The notes under the pieces: generated by a model
What the model saw: the letters and a program-made list of their open reading frames with translations, nothing else
Databases searched by the model: none
What the model was told of the DNA's origin: nothing
Origin: Candidatus Elusimicrobium euhamitermitis
GTDB taxonomy: Bacteria; Elusimicrobiota; Elusimicrobia; Elusimicrobiales; Elusimicrobiaceae
Reading direction: 5' to 3'
DNA: 25,449 bases
NCBI GenBank assembly: GCA_031254225.1
Contig: JAIRUU010000128.1
Location: 1 to 25,449 of the forward strand
Shown: piece by piece, positions 13,887 through 21,024 of the stretch
Layout of the letters: every line of letters starts with the position of its first letter
How positions within the stretch are numbered: position 1 is the stretch's first letter
Position numbers and translations under genes: made by a program

Positions 13887-15060
13887 CCATGGTTTTGCCC
13901 ACTTTTTTATAAGCGGCGACGGCGGCCTCAAGCTCTTTTATTTCATGGCCCGCGGTTACGATGTTTCTCAGACGTTCCTGCCCCTGTTTTACAGTAGGAA
14001 AACCTATGGCTAGCGCAAATACACCCTCATCAAAAAGCCTGGCGGAAAATTCAAACGCTTTTTTAGTGTCCCGTATCATAACCGGCGTTATCGGCGTCTG
14101 AGATTTATTTATGTCAAAACCGGCTTTGGTAATTTCTTCTTTAAAAAATTTGGTGTTCGTCCAAAGCTTTTCAATGCGCTCCGGCTCGTTATAAATAACG
14201 TCAAGGCCGGCAATGCACGTCGCAATCACGCTCGGCGGATGTGAGCTTGAAAATAAAAACGGCCGCGCCGTTGAAATCATATAATCGCGTAAATTTTGCG
14301 AGCCCGCGACGTAACCGCCTATGGTCCCGAAGGCTTTTGACAGCGTGCCTATTTGTATATCAACGCGCCCTTTCAAATCAAAATGGTCCACGGTGCCGCG
14401 GCCCTGCCTGCCAAGCACGCCGCTGGAATGCGCGTCGTCCACCATAATAACCGCGTCATGTTTTTCGCACAATTCCACAATTTCCGGCAGCGGCGCGATA
14501 TCGCCGTCCATGCTGAAAACGCCGTCCGTAACCACCATTCTGCGCCGCGCTTTTTTTACTTCCGGCAAATTTAAAATTTCCGCCAGATGTTTAATGTCGC
14601 TGTGGCGGTAAACTTTTTTGACGGCTTTTGACAAACGTCCGCCGTCCACAATGGACGCATGGTTAAGCTCGTCTGAAATCAGCACGTCATCGGGGCTTGT
14701 CATAAGGCTCTGGCAGACCGCCGTGTTAGACGTAAAACCTGATTGTATGACGAGCGCGCTCTGCGTCCCTTTAAACTCCGCAAGTTTTTTTTCAAGTTCC
14801 TCGTGCAGAGACGTTGTGCCTATAATCGTGCGCACCGCGGCCGTGCCTATGCCGTATTTTAACACGGCGTCCGCCGCGGCTTTTTTAACCGCGGGGTGCG
14901 TTGTCATATTGAGATAATTATTAGACGTTAAATTAATAACTTTTTTACCGTCTATAACGGACACCGGCGCCTGCTCTGACTCCAGAATATGCAGTTTTAT
15001 AAATCTGTTTTCTTTTTTTAAAGTTTTAATTTCATCTTCCAAAAATTTTAATCTGGTCAT
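13876..15060 (-). CDS. kbl: Glycine C-acetyltransferase (2-amino-3-ketobutyrate CoA ligase), 394 aa
   Basis: Kbl is a PLP enzyme of the alpha-oxoamine synthase family. It cleaves 2-amino-3-oxobutyrate with CoA to glycine and acetyl-CoA. The PLP lysine is at 242 in GTLSKAFGTIGGY. VDDAHSSG at 207-214 supplies the PLP-binding Asp and His, and family motifs TSNNYLNM, GIGTAAVRTI and FSMDGDIAPL are present. The same family includes BioF and 5-aminolevulinate synthase. I favour Kbl because its neighbour upstream is a threonine-dehydrogenase-like gene and the length (398 in E. coli) fits. A strong site (CGGAGGACGGAG) precedes the ATG. The 55-base gap to tdh contains a CCTCC...GGGAGG-style imperfect hairpin. 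Confidence 0.88.
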   Translation of the reverse strand: MTRLKFLEDEIKTLKKENRFIKLHILESEQAPVSVIDGKKVINLTSNNYLNMTTHPAVKKAAADAVLKYGIGTAAVRTIIGTTSLHEELEKKLAEFKGTQSALVIQSGFTSNTAVCQSLMTSPDDVLISDELNHASIVDGGRLSKAVKKVYRHSDIKHLAEILNLPEVKKARRRMVVTDGVFSMDGDIAPLPEIVELCEKHDAVIMVDDAHSSGVLGRQGRGTVDHFDLKGRVDIQIGTLSKAFGTIGGYVAGSQNLRDYMISTARPFLFSSSHPPSVIATCIAGLDVIYNEPERIEKLWTNTKFFKEEITKAGFDINKSQTPITPVMIRDTKKAFEFSARLFDEGVFALAIGFPTVKQGQERLRNIVTAGHEIKELEAAVAAYKKVGKTMGLI

Positions 15061-15115
15061 AATACTCCGTCCTCCGATTATTTTCCTCCTTCCTCTAAGG
15101 GAGGGGAAAAAATAT

Positions 15116-16150
15116 TTACGGCACCATTACCACCTTTCCGCAGTTCCTCTCCGGCGCAAGCATAGCGCCGAAAGCTTTTTCAAAATCTTTCATCGGAAAC
15201 ACGTGCGTTATGACGCGGCCAGGATTAATTTTGCCGCTTTTTAAAAGCGCGTCCGTTTTGTGCCAGCTTTTAAAAACCTCGCGGCCAGTAATGCCCTGCA
15301 CTTTGACGCCTTTAAATACAATATCGTTAGAATAATCTATAGTCAGCAAATCGCCGGGCAGCCCGAACGCGGTAAATCTGCCGCCCGCCTTTACCGCTTT
15401 AAGTCCGGTATCAATGGCTTTTGCGTTGCCGCTCATCTCAAGCACCACGTCAACGCCGCTTTTCTCGCCGCCGGCTTTAATAATTTTCTGAAGTAAATTT
15501 TCCTCGTGCGGGTCAAAAATTTCGTCCGCGCCGAACTGCTCCGCCATTTTTTTGCGGAAGTCGGACGCTTCCAGCGCAATCACTTTTGCCGCGCCGCACG
15601 CTTTGGCTATATCAATTGCAAACAGCCCCTGCGCGCCGCAGCCGGTAACCAGAACGGTTTTGGCCGCCACGTCGTCGTGCAGCGTGGCGAACACGGCGTT
15701 GCCGAGCGGCTCTAAAATTGAGCCTATGTCTTTAAATTTTTCGTCGCATTTCCAGCCGCAGCGGGCGGGGACGGCCGCATATTCGGCAAAGCCGCCCTGC
15801 GTGTCCAGCCCTAAAACTTTTGAGTTGGCGCAGACGTAACGCTGGTCATTATGGCACTGGTAACAAAGCCCGCAGAAAATGTGGGACTCTACGGCTATAA
15901 AATCCCCTTTCTTAAAACCCCTGGCCGCAGGACCTACTTCAACTACTGTGCCGCAGATTTCATGCCCCGGGATAAACGGAATCGGTATTCTGCGCGGCGC
16001 CCAGCCGGTGTAATTGTAGACGGGCAGGTCGCTTCCGCAGATTGAGGCGCGGTGTATTTTAATTAAAAGTTCGTCGGGTTTTATTGCGGGCGCGTCAACT
16101 TCTTTATATTCAAGACCTTTTTCGGGTTTGGTTTTGCAAAGCGCTTTCAT
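15116..16150 (-). CDS. tdh: L-threonine 3-dehydrogenase, zinc-dependent, 344 aa
   Basis: Tdh oxidises L-threonine with NAD+ to 2-amino-3-oxobutyrate, the substrate of the Kbl encoded next. It is a medium-chain zinc dehydrogenase. Cys38 in SICGSD and His63-Glu64 in PGHE form the catalytic zinc site. The structural zinc cysteines are 93, 96, 99 and 107, and the dinucleotide-binding GCGAQG is at 170-175. Whole-length similarity to E. coli Tdh is visible, for example MKAL at the start and EPLGNAVFATLHD near 147. GGAGC lies upstream of the ATG. It is the first gene of tdh-kbl and diverges from the DUF2207 gene across a 60-base AT-rich gap. Another polyol-type dehydrogenase is possible, but kbl next door argues for threonine. 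Confidence 0.87.
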   Translation of the reverse strand: MKALCKTKPEKGLEYKEVDAPAIKPDELLIKIHRASICGSDLPVYNYTGWAPRRIPIPFIPGHEICGTVVEVGPAARGFKKGDFIAVESHIFCGLCYQCHNDQRYVCANSKVLGLDTQGGFAEYAAVPARCGWKCDEKFKDIGSILEPLGNAVFATLHDDVAAKTVLVTGCGAQGLFAIDIAKACGAAKVIALEASDFRKKMAEQFGADEIFDPHEENLLQKIIKAGGEKSGVDVVLEMSGNAKAIDTGLKAVKAGGRFTAFGLPGDLLTIDYSNDIVFKGVKVQGITGREVFKSWHKTDALLKSGKINPGRVITHVFPMKDFEKAFGAMLAPERNCGKVVMVP

Positions 16151-16165
16151 ATGTGTGCTCCAAAT

Positions 16166-16194
16166 TTGCTAAATTAAGTCATTAATATTTTATA
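16166..16194 (+). promoter_or_regulatory. Possible promoter for the DUF2207 gene
   Basis: TTGCTA (16166-16171), a 17-base spacer, then TTTATA (16189-16194) resembles a sigma70-type promoter. It would give a leader of only about ten bases that still keeps the GGAG ribosome-binding site at 16203-16206. The gap is shared with the divergent tdh promoter, for which I see no clear hexamer pair. Confidence 0.35.
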
Positions 16195-16210
16195 TCTTTT
16201 TTGGAGATTT

Positions 16211-18034
16211 ATGAAACGCTTTTTGTTTCTGTTTATTCTGCCCCTTCTGTGCGCGGCCCTGCGCGCGCAGGAACAGATTAAAAGTTTTGACATTAACGTC
16301 ATCCTAAACCCAGACGGCAGCGCCGTGATTACCGAAAATATAACCGTCAACGCGCAGCTTAACAAAATAAAACGCGGCATTGTGCGCAATATTCCCACAA
16401 AACATAATGCCGGTTTTATGATGAAAGAGGAAACGGGCATTGAAATTATTTCGCTCACAAGAAACGGCAATGACGAACCTTATTTTTTAGAATATCCGTC
16501 AGGCGATAAACTGCGCGTCAACTTCGGCGACGATAATTTTTTAACGCAGGGCCTGCATACTTACAGCCTTACGTATAAAGTAAAAAACGCTCTGGTTTTT
16601 ACAAAAAATTACGACGAATTTTACTGGAACGTTACCGGCACGGAATGGGATTTTCCGATACTTTCCTCGTCGGCCTATGTAACTTTGCCGCCTGGAGCGG
16701 TTTTAAAAAAAGACCTTGTTTCACTGTACGCGGGCGAAATAGGCTCAAATAAATGTTATGACTGCACCGAAGAAGATTACGGCGATACGGTTATTTTAAA
16801 AGAAACAGGCACGCTGTCCCCCGGCAAGGGCTTTACAATATCAGTCCCGTTTTCAAAAGGCGCCGCAACAGAGCCCGCACAGGCGGCGTTTCTGGATTTA
16901 TTAAAACAAAATATTTATCTGCCGCTGGGCCTTTTGCTGATAATTTTCGGCGTGGTTTATTTATACTGGGTATGGACAAAGGTCGGGCGGGACCCGCTGG
17001 GCGCGGCCGTGATACCCGCGGCTTACGAACCGCCGGAAAATTTTTCCCCCGCGCAGCTGCAGTACATACACGACATGGGATATACGGACAAAAATAAACT
17101 TATACAAACCATGCTTGTCAGTCTGGCGGTAAAAGGGCTTGTTACAATTGAACCGAAAGACAAATTTTTAGGCTCAATTTTGGGCAAAGAATTTATAATA
17201 TGCCGGAACTTGGACAGCGAAGCGACGCCTTCTCCGGAAGAACGCGTTTTTATGGATTGTCTTTTTGATGACAGAGCTTGTGTTGAAACGAATAAAACTT
17301 TCGCGCGGATCTTTTTAGACGCAGTGAAAAAAGCTCAAAAATTGCTTGAAACGAACTTTGAAAAAACGCATTTTACGCGCAATTTAAATTGGTTTATTCC
17401 GTTTTGGGTTTTGTCGGGCGCGCTGATTTTATATATGCTTTTTCCGCTGATTGAATTAAGAGATGCAAGAATACTTTTCGGCTTAATATTCTTGCTTTCC
17501 GTTGCGTTCGCTTACCCGCGTTTATGGTCTATTTTTTCCGCGGTTGCAATATTAACGTTCCTGGTGTTCGGACGGTATTTGCTGTTGACTCAGTACATTA
17601 TTATAGTGCTGCTGCTAGGCGTGGACCAATTGTTTCTTTACCTGAATAAAGCTTACACGGTAAAAGGCCGCGCGGTCATGGACGGGGCGGAAGGGTTTAA
17701 AAAATACATGTCCGTGGCGGAAAGCGGCCGCGTGGAAGAGTCTGACCCTGAAAACGCGATGAATATTTTTTGCAATTTTCTGCCTTACGCCATAGCCTTC
17801 GGCCTGGCAAACAAGTGGCTCAAAAAGTTTGACGTTTTTCTTACGCGGCCGGCCAGTATGATTTTTTTAAACCGGCGCGGGCTGGGCTCTTTTTCAGACG
17901 GAAAGGGCGGTTTTTCTTACCATAGTTTTTCCTCCGCTTTGGGTTCTTTCAAAGCCTCGGTTTCACACAGCGGCGCGGGCGGCAGCGGCGGGGTCGGTGG
18001 CGGACGCGGAGGCGGCGGGGGCGGCGGACGATAA
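16211..18034 (+). CDS. DUF2207 family membrane protein, 607 aa
   Basis: The layout matches DUF2207/YciQ-like proteins of unknown function. A Sec signal peptide (cleavage near Ala19) is followed by an exported beta-rich domain, residues 20-220 (SFDINVILNPDGSAVITENI). A membrane helix lies at about 236-256, followed by the family motif WTKVGRDPLG and a cytosolic helical domain starting AYEPPENFSPAQLQYI. Further membrane helices lie at about 394-414, 421-435, 440-456 and 458-478. The cytosolic tail contains GAEGFKKYM at 492-500 and FLPYAIAFGLANKWLKKF at 523-540. The last 20 or so residues are nearly all glycine, which is common in this family. It is the only plus-strand gene in the middle of the window and is monocistronic, ending at a terminator. 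Confidence 0.85.
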   Translation: MKRFLFLFILPLLCAALRAQEQIKSFDINVILNPDGSAVITENITVNAQLNKIKRGIVRNIPTKHNAGFMMKEETGIEIISLTRNGNDEPYFLEYPSGDKLRVNFGDDNFLTQGLHTYSLTYKVKNALVFTKNYDEFYWNVTGTEWDFPILSSSAYVTLPPGAVLKKDLVSLYAGEIGSNKCYDCTEEDYGDTVILKETGTLSPGKGFTISVPFSKGAATEPAQAAFLDLLKQNIYLPLGLLLIIFGVVYLYWVWTKVGRDPLGAAVIPAAYEPPENFSPAQLQYIHDMGYTDKNKLIQTMLVSLAVKGLVTIEPKDKFLGSILGKEFIICRNLDSEATPSPEERVFMDCLFDDRACVETNKTFARIFLDAVKKAQKLLETNFEKTHFTRNLNWFIPFWVLSGALILYMLFPLIELRDARILFGLIFLLSVAFAYPRLWSIFSAVAILTFLVFGRYLLLTQYIIIVLLLGVDQLFLYLNKAYTVKGRAVMDGAEGFKKYMSVAESGRVEESDPENAMNIFCNFLPYAIAFGLANKWLKKFDVFLTRPASMIFLNRRGLGSFSDGKGGFSYHSFSSALGSFKASVSHSGAGGSGGVGGGRGGGGGGGR

Positions 18035-18062
18035 AATATAATTGACGCTTTGTATTGAAATA

Positions 18063-18097
18063 AAAAATCCCCAGCCGCACGACGACGGGGGATTTTT
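18063..18097. terminator. Bidirectional rho-independent terminator
   Basis: AAAAATCCCC (18063-18072) pairs perfectly with GGGGATTTTT (18088-18097) around a 15-base loop. The stem ends in an A run on one side and a T run on the other, so it can stop transcripts from both directions. It lies between the converging DUF2207 gene and the secreted orphan gene. Confidence 0.85.
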
Positions 18098-18111
18098 AAT
18101 CGGATAAAACG

Positions 18112-18720
18112 TTACTTATCGGATTGCACGTAAATCATTGCGTCATAGACCGCAACCATATATTCTGACTTAGCGCTCTGGTCCGCCGGTTTTCCTTTTT
18201 TCAAATTTTTATCATTATCAGTATTGACTAACCAGAAAAAGTAACCGTAATCACCGCCCTCTTCTTCTTCGCAAACCGTCTTATTTGATTGTACGGCCAT
18301 ATTGCCCTCTCCCGCTTTAATGCCTACTGCGTAAAAGAAAGGGTATTGCTGTTTTGCTTTTATTCCGGCAAGTTTTTGAGCCTGGGCTGCGGACAAAGCC
18401 TGCTCAAGCGCGTCAACTTTGCTTTGCGGCTCAAACGGAGCGTGAGGCAGATAGAGGAACCTTTTTTCTGCGTTCCAGTATTTTCCCGCGCCGGCTTTTT
18501 GAAATAAATCTTCCAAATCCTGCGCTATTTCCATACAGGCCTGTTCCCTGCCTTTTTCACACGATATATATTTTCCGTCAAAAAGGCCGCCCTGTATATT
18601 TATTTTGCTTCTTGCTCCTTTGCAATAATCCTGCGGCTTAACAAACTTCATCTCCGCGTTTTGCGCAAAAACGCCGCCGCAGACAAACAGCGCAAATAAA
18701 ACTGCAATAATTTTTCTCAT
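18112..18720 (-). CDS. Secreted protein of unknown function, 202 aa
   Basis: I do not recognise a family. A Sec signal peptide (MRKIIAVLFALFVCGGVFA, cut before Gln20) implies export. The mature protein has cysteines at 33, 54, 62 and 149, an alanine- and glutamine-rich helix at about 102-125 (VDALEQALSAAQAQKLAGIK), a strand-rich segment (YPFFYAVGIKAG) and an acidic patch EEEEGGD before GYFFWLVNT. There are no membrane helices beyond the signal. It is monocistronic, with a good promoter upstream and a strong shared terminator downstream, which suggests real independent expression. GGAG lies a few bases before the ATG. Confidence 0.75.
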   Translation of the reverse strand: MRKIIAVLFALFVCGGVFAQNAEMKFVKPQDYCKGARSKINIQGGLFDGKYISCEKGREQACMEIAQDLEDLFQKAGAGKYWNAEKRFLYLPHAPFEPQSKVDALEQALSAAQAQKLAGIKAKQQYPFFYAVGIKAGEGNMAVQSNKTVCEEEEGGDYGYFFWLVNTDNDKNLKKGKPADQSAKSEYMVAVYDAMIYVQSDK

Positions 18721-18747
18721 ATTTTCTCCGTTTAGATAGTTTCTTAT

Positions 18748-18776
18748 ATAATAAGACCAATCAGATGATAAGTCAA
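18748..18776 (-). promoter_or_regulatory. Sigma70-type promoter of the secreted orphan
   Basis: On the minus strand TTGACT (18771-18776) and TATTAT (18748-18753) are separated by exactly 17 bases, each one base from consensus. Transcription would start near 18741, leaving a leader of about 20 bases with a GGAG ribosome-binding site. This is the clearest promoter in the window. Confidence 0.75.
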
Positions 18777-18785
18777 GAGGATAAT

Positions 18786-18817
18786 TTAAAAGGCTCCGTT
18801 ACTCAAGTGCCTTTTAA
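18786..18817 (-). terminator. Hairpin over the rarA stop codon, possible terminator
   Basis: TTAAAAGGC and GCCTTTTAA form a 9-base perfect stem with a 14-base loop, spanning the rarA stop codon. On the minus strand the stem ends in CCTTTTAA rather than a long T run, so it would be a weak terminator. Its position at the end of a seven-gene operon, just before the next promoter, supports the call. Confidence 0.4.
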
Positions 18818-20041
18818 TTTTTTCAGACGTTCTTTTATATTTTTTTCTTTGCCCATATCCGTCGGCTCATAAAATTTTTTAGGCTTAGGTATATATTCCT
18901 GTTTGACGTAGTGGTTTGGATAATCATGAGCGTATTTGTAACCTTCGTTTTTCATGCCGCTTCTGAGGTGCGCCGGCACGCGGCGCTGCGGGCCGTTTCT
19001 GACTTCTTCAAGCGCGGCGTCAACCGCAAGATAACTGGCGTTTGATTTCGGCGCGCACGCGACGTAAATTGCGGCCTGCGAAAGCGGTATTCTGACTTCA
19101 GGCATACCCAAAACTTCCGCGCATTTAAACGCAGCCTCCGCCAGCATAATAGCCGCGGGCTCGGCGTTGCCCACGTCTTCCGAAGCGCAGATTAAAATGC
19201 GGCGCGCTATAAAGCGCGGGTCCTCGCCGGACTCAAGCATGCGGGCCAGCCAGTACACGGCGGCGTCCGGGTCGGAGCCGCGCATGGATTTTATAAAAGC
19301 GGAAATAATGTCGTAATGCTCGTCCCCTTTTTTGTCATAATTAAGGTGGCGTTTTTGTATGCATTCTTTGGCTATGTCAAGCGTAATATTTTTAACGCCT
19401 TTTTTGTCTTTATCCGTCGTAAGTAGGGCAAGTTCAACGGCGTTGAGCAGGCGCCGCGCGTCGCCGTTGGCCTGCGTTATTAAAAATTTTTCCGCGTCCG
19501 GCGCAAGCGCGCCGTTTTCAAGTTTTAAAACGCGCCGCGTTATTTTTTCCAAATCCTCCGCCGTCAGCGGCTTAAATTCAAAAACGGAAAAACGCGAAAG
19601 CAGCGCGTTGTTTATATAAAAATAAGGATTTTCCGTGGTGAGCCCGATTAAAATAATGTCCCCGCGCTCCACCGACGGAAGCAGCACGTCCTGCTGCGTT
19701 TTGTTGAAGTGGTGTATTTCGTCCAGCAGAAGCAGCGTGCGCTTTTCCAAAAAAGTGTCCGTACGGCGTTCTTTGGCTTCGTCAATAATTTTTTTAACGT
19801 CCCCCACGCCGGCGGCAGCGGCGTTAAGCTCCACGGTAACGGCTTGGGTTTTAGAAGCTATAAAACGCGCCAGCGCGGTTTTGCCGCACCCCGGCGGGCC
19901 GAAGAAAACGGCGGATTTTATGGTATCGCTCTCAACGAGGCGGCGCAGCATTTTGCCCGGGCCTATAATATGCTGCTGGCCGGCAAAATCGTCCAAAGTC
20001 TGCGGCGCCATGCGCGCCGCCAAAGGAATATTTTCTTCCAT
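18803..20041 (-). CDS. rarA: Replication-associated recombination protein A (RarA/MgsA), 412 aa
   Basis: RarA is an AAA+ clamp-loader relative that acts at stalled replication forks. Features are PLAARMAPQTLDDFAGQ at the start, Walker A GPPGCGKT at 48-55, Walker B LLLDEIHHFNK at 104-114, sensor 1 TTENP at 135-139 and the arginine-finger region LLSRF at 148-151. The C-terminal half has the tetramerisation sequences SAFIKSMRGSDPDAAVYWLA and KYAHDYPNHYVKQEY typical of RarA/WRNIP1. The length is slightly short of E. coli RarA (447). Only two bases separate it from the upstream acetyltransferase gene and no strong Shine-Dalgarno is visible. It is the last gene of the yajQ-pheST-zap operon. Confidence 0.95.
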   Translation of the reverse strand: MEENIPLAARMAPQTLDDFAGQQHIIGPGKMLRRLVESDTIKSAVFFGPPGCGKTALARFIASKTQAVTVELNAAAAGVGDVKKIIDEAKERRTDTFLEKRTLLLLDEIHHFNKTQQDVLLPSVERGDIILIGLTTENPYFYINNALLSRFSVFEFKPLTAEDLEKITRRVLKLENGALAPDAEKFLITQANGDARRLLNAVELALLTTDKDKKGVKNITLDIAKECIQKRHLNYDKKGDEHYDIISAFIKSMRGSDPDAAVYWLARMLESGEDPRFIARRILICASEDVGNAEPAAIMLAEAAFKCAEVLGMPEVRIPLSQAAIYVACAPKSNASYLAVDAALEEVRNGPQRRVPAHLRSGMKNEGYKYAHDYPNHYVKQEYIPKPKKFYEPTDMGKEKNIKERLKKLKGT

Positions 20042-20043
20042 AT

Positions 20044-20481
20044 TTAAAAAATTATATCGCGGTTTCTGTCTTCCGGATTTTCAACCGCGCCGAAAGACGC
20101 ATAAAGTTTTTTGGCCGGAGTATTCCAGTCCGCCACCTGCCAGCGCACGCCGGCGCAGCCTTGTTCTTTAGCTTCGGCAATCACTCTTTCAAGCAGCTTG
20201 CGGCCCAAACCGTTACGCCTGTAAGGCTCAAGGACATAAAGGTCGTCCATATACAAAGTTTTGCCGGTAAAAGTGTGGTAAGAGTAGAAAAATATAGCGT
20301 AGGCCAAAATATTTCCTGCCGCGTCTTTGACGGCAAAAGCGCCGAAAAAATCTTTTTCCGCTTTCATTCTCTTTAAAGAATTGGAAAATTTTCTCTTCTC
20401 AAAATCAGCGAACTCTTTAAAAAGCTCAAAGAGTTTTTCAAAATCCGCCGCGCCAATTCTTTCTATTTTAAAATCTGTCAT
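20044..20481 (-). CDS. GNAT N-acetyltransferase, SSAT (polyamine)-like, 145 aa
   Basis: This is a single GNAT domain. The acetyl-CoA-binding motif is RRNGLG at 88-93 (RxxGxG), preceded by TLYMDDLYVLEPYR. The layout resembles diamine/spermidine N1-acetyltransferases, in particular the FFYSYHTFTGKTLYMDDLYV stretch, the VADWNTPAKKLYASFGA segment and an early DFEK acidic helix. A polyamine or diamine substrate is plausible but not proven, as related proteins act on other amines. It sits three bases after zapA and two bases before rarA, so it is co-transcribed with unrelated housekeeping genes. Confidence 0.85.
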   Translation of the reverse strand: MTDFKIERIGAADFEKLFELFKEFADFEKRKFSNSLKRMKAEKDFFGAFAVKDAAGNILAYAIFFYSYHTFTGKTLYMDDLYVLEPYRRNGLGRKLLERVIAEAKEQGCAGVRWQVADWNTPAKKLYASFGAVENPEDRNRDIIF

Positions 20482-20484
20482 AGG

Positions 20485-20790
20485 CTAATTTTCCGGCAGA
20501 CCGCGGTTCATGGAGGACTGGAGTTTTAAAATTATTTCGTCCAGCCGCTCCGTTTCTTCTTTTCTCTGCGCGCTGTTGTCCGACCCTTTTAAATAAACTT
20601 CCGCGGCAAATTCCATTGCGGCCATAATTGCCAGTTTGAGCGTGTCCACCGCGCCCGTCCTGTCCCCGATTTCCGCCATGCGCTTTTCAACCATGCTGAC
20701 CAGCGTGGCTATTTCCATAGGCTCCACGCCGTCAATAGTAACTTCCAACGGTATGCGCCGCACGGTAACTTCAACGCCTCTTTTTGCCAT
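20485..20790 (-). CDS. zapA: Cell division protein ZapA-like, 101 aa
   Basis: ZapA binds and bundles FtsZ filaments at midcell. The small N-terminal domain (VEVTVRRIPLEVTIDGVEP) followed by LVSMVEKRMAEIGDRTGAVD and TLKLAIMAAMEFAAEVY matches the ZapA pattern, with a C-terminal coiled-coil helix at about 75-97. Length is normal for the family. GAGGT precedes the ATG. Three bases upstream ends a small coiled-coil gene that resembles ZapB, so the pair may encode an FtsZ-ring module. Homology at this size is modest, hence slightly lower confidence. Confidence 0.82.
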   Translation of the reverse strand: MAKRGVEVTVRRIPLEVTIDGVEPMEIATLVSMVEKRMAEIGDRTGAVDTLKLAIMAAMEFAAEVYLKGSDNSAQRKEETERLDEIILKLQSSMNRGLPEN

Positions 20791-20793
20791 GGG

Positions 20794-21024
20794 TTACCTC
20801 AATTCCTTTTCAATTCTTGCGTGCAGTTTTTTGAGCTGGGCAAGCGTTTCCCGTTTCCAGTCCCGCAGCGCGCGCAACTCGCCCTCGGCGCCGCGCAGCC
20901 TTTCTATCTGATTTTCAACGGCGCGCAGGCGGTTTTTCAACGTGGAATTTTCCGCCTCAAAACTTTGCAGTTTTTGCGTGGCCTGCTGGACAAGCGTCTG
21001 TAACTGAGATATTTTGTCTTCCAT
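20794..21024 (-). CDS. Small coiled-coil protein, ZapB-like, 76 aa
   Basis: Nearly the whole protein is one predicted heptad-repeat helix (KISQLQTLVQQATQKLQSF, then NRLRAVENQIERLR and TLAQLKKLHARIEKEL), with no prolines and a break only around GAEGELRALRDW. Size and form are those of ZapB, the coiled-coil partner of ZapA. It lies directly before zapA, which supports that role, but coiled coils are easy to match by chance. Its start codon shares one base with the pheT stop (TAATG), so translation is probably coupled to pheT. Confidence 0.7.
   Translation of the reverse strand: MEDKISQLQTLVQQATQKLQSFEAENSTLKNRLRAVENQIERLRGAEGELRALRDWKRETLAQLKKLHARIEKELR

Noticed and set aside
13876..15060. Calling this gene bioF (biotin synthesis)
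   Set aside because: It belongs to the same PLP family, but the neighbour is a threonine-dehydrogenase-like gene and no other bio gene is present.
16174..16470. Minus-strand open frame of 98 codons opposite the DUF2207 start
   Set aside because: It overlaps the signal peptide and exported domain of a well-supported gene and the tdh promoter gap.
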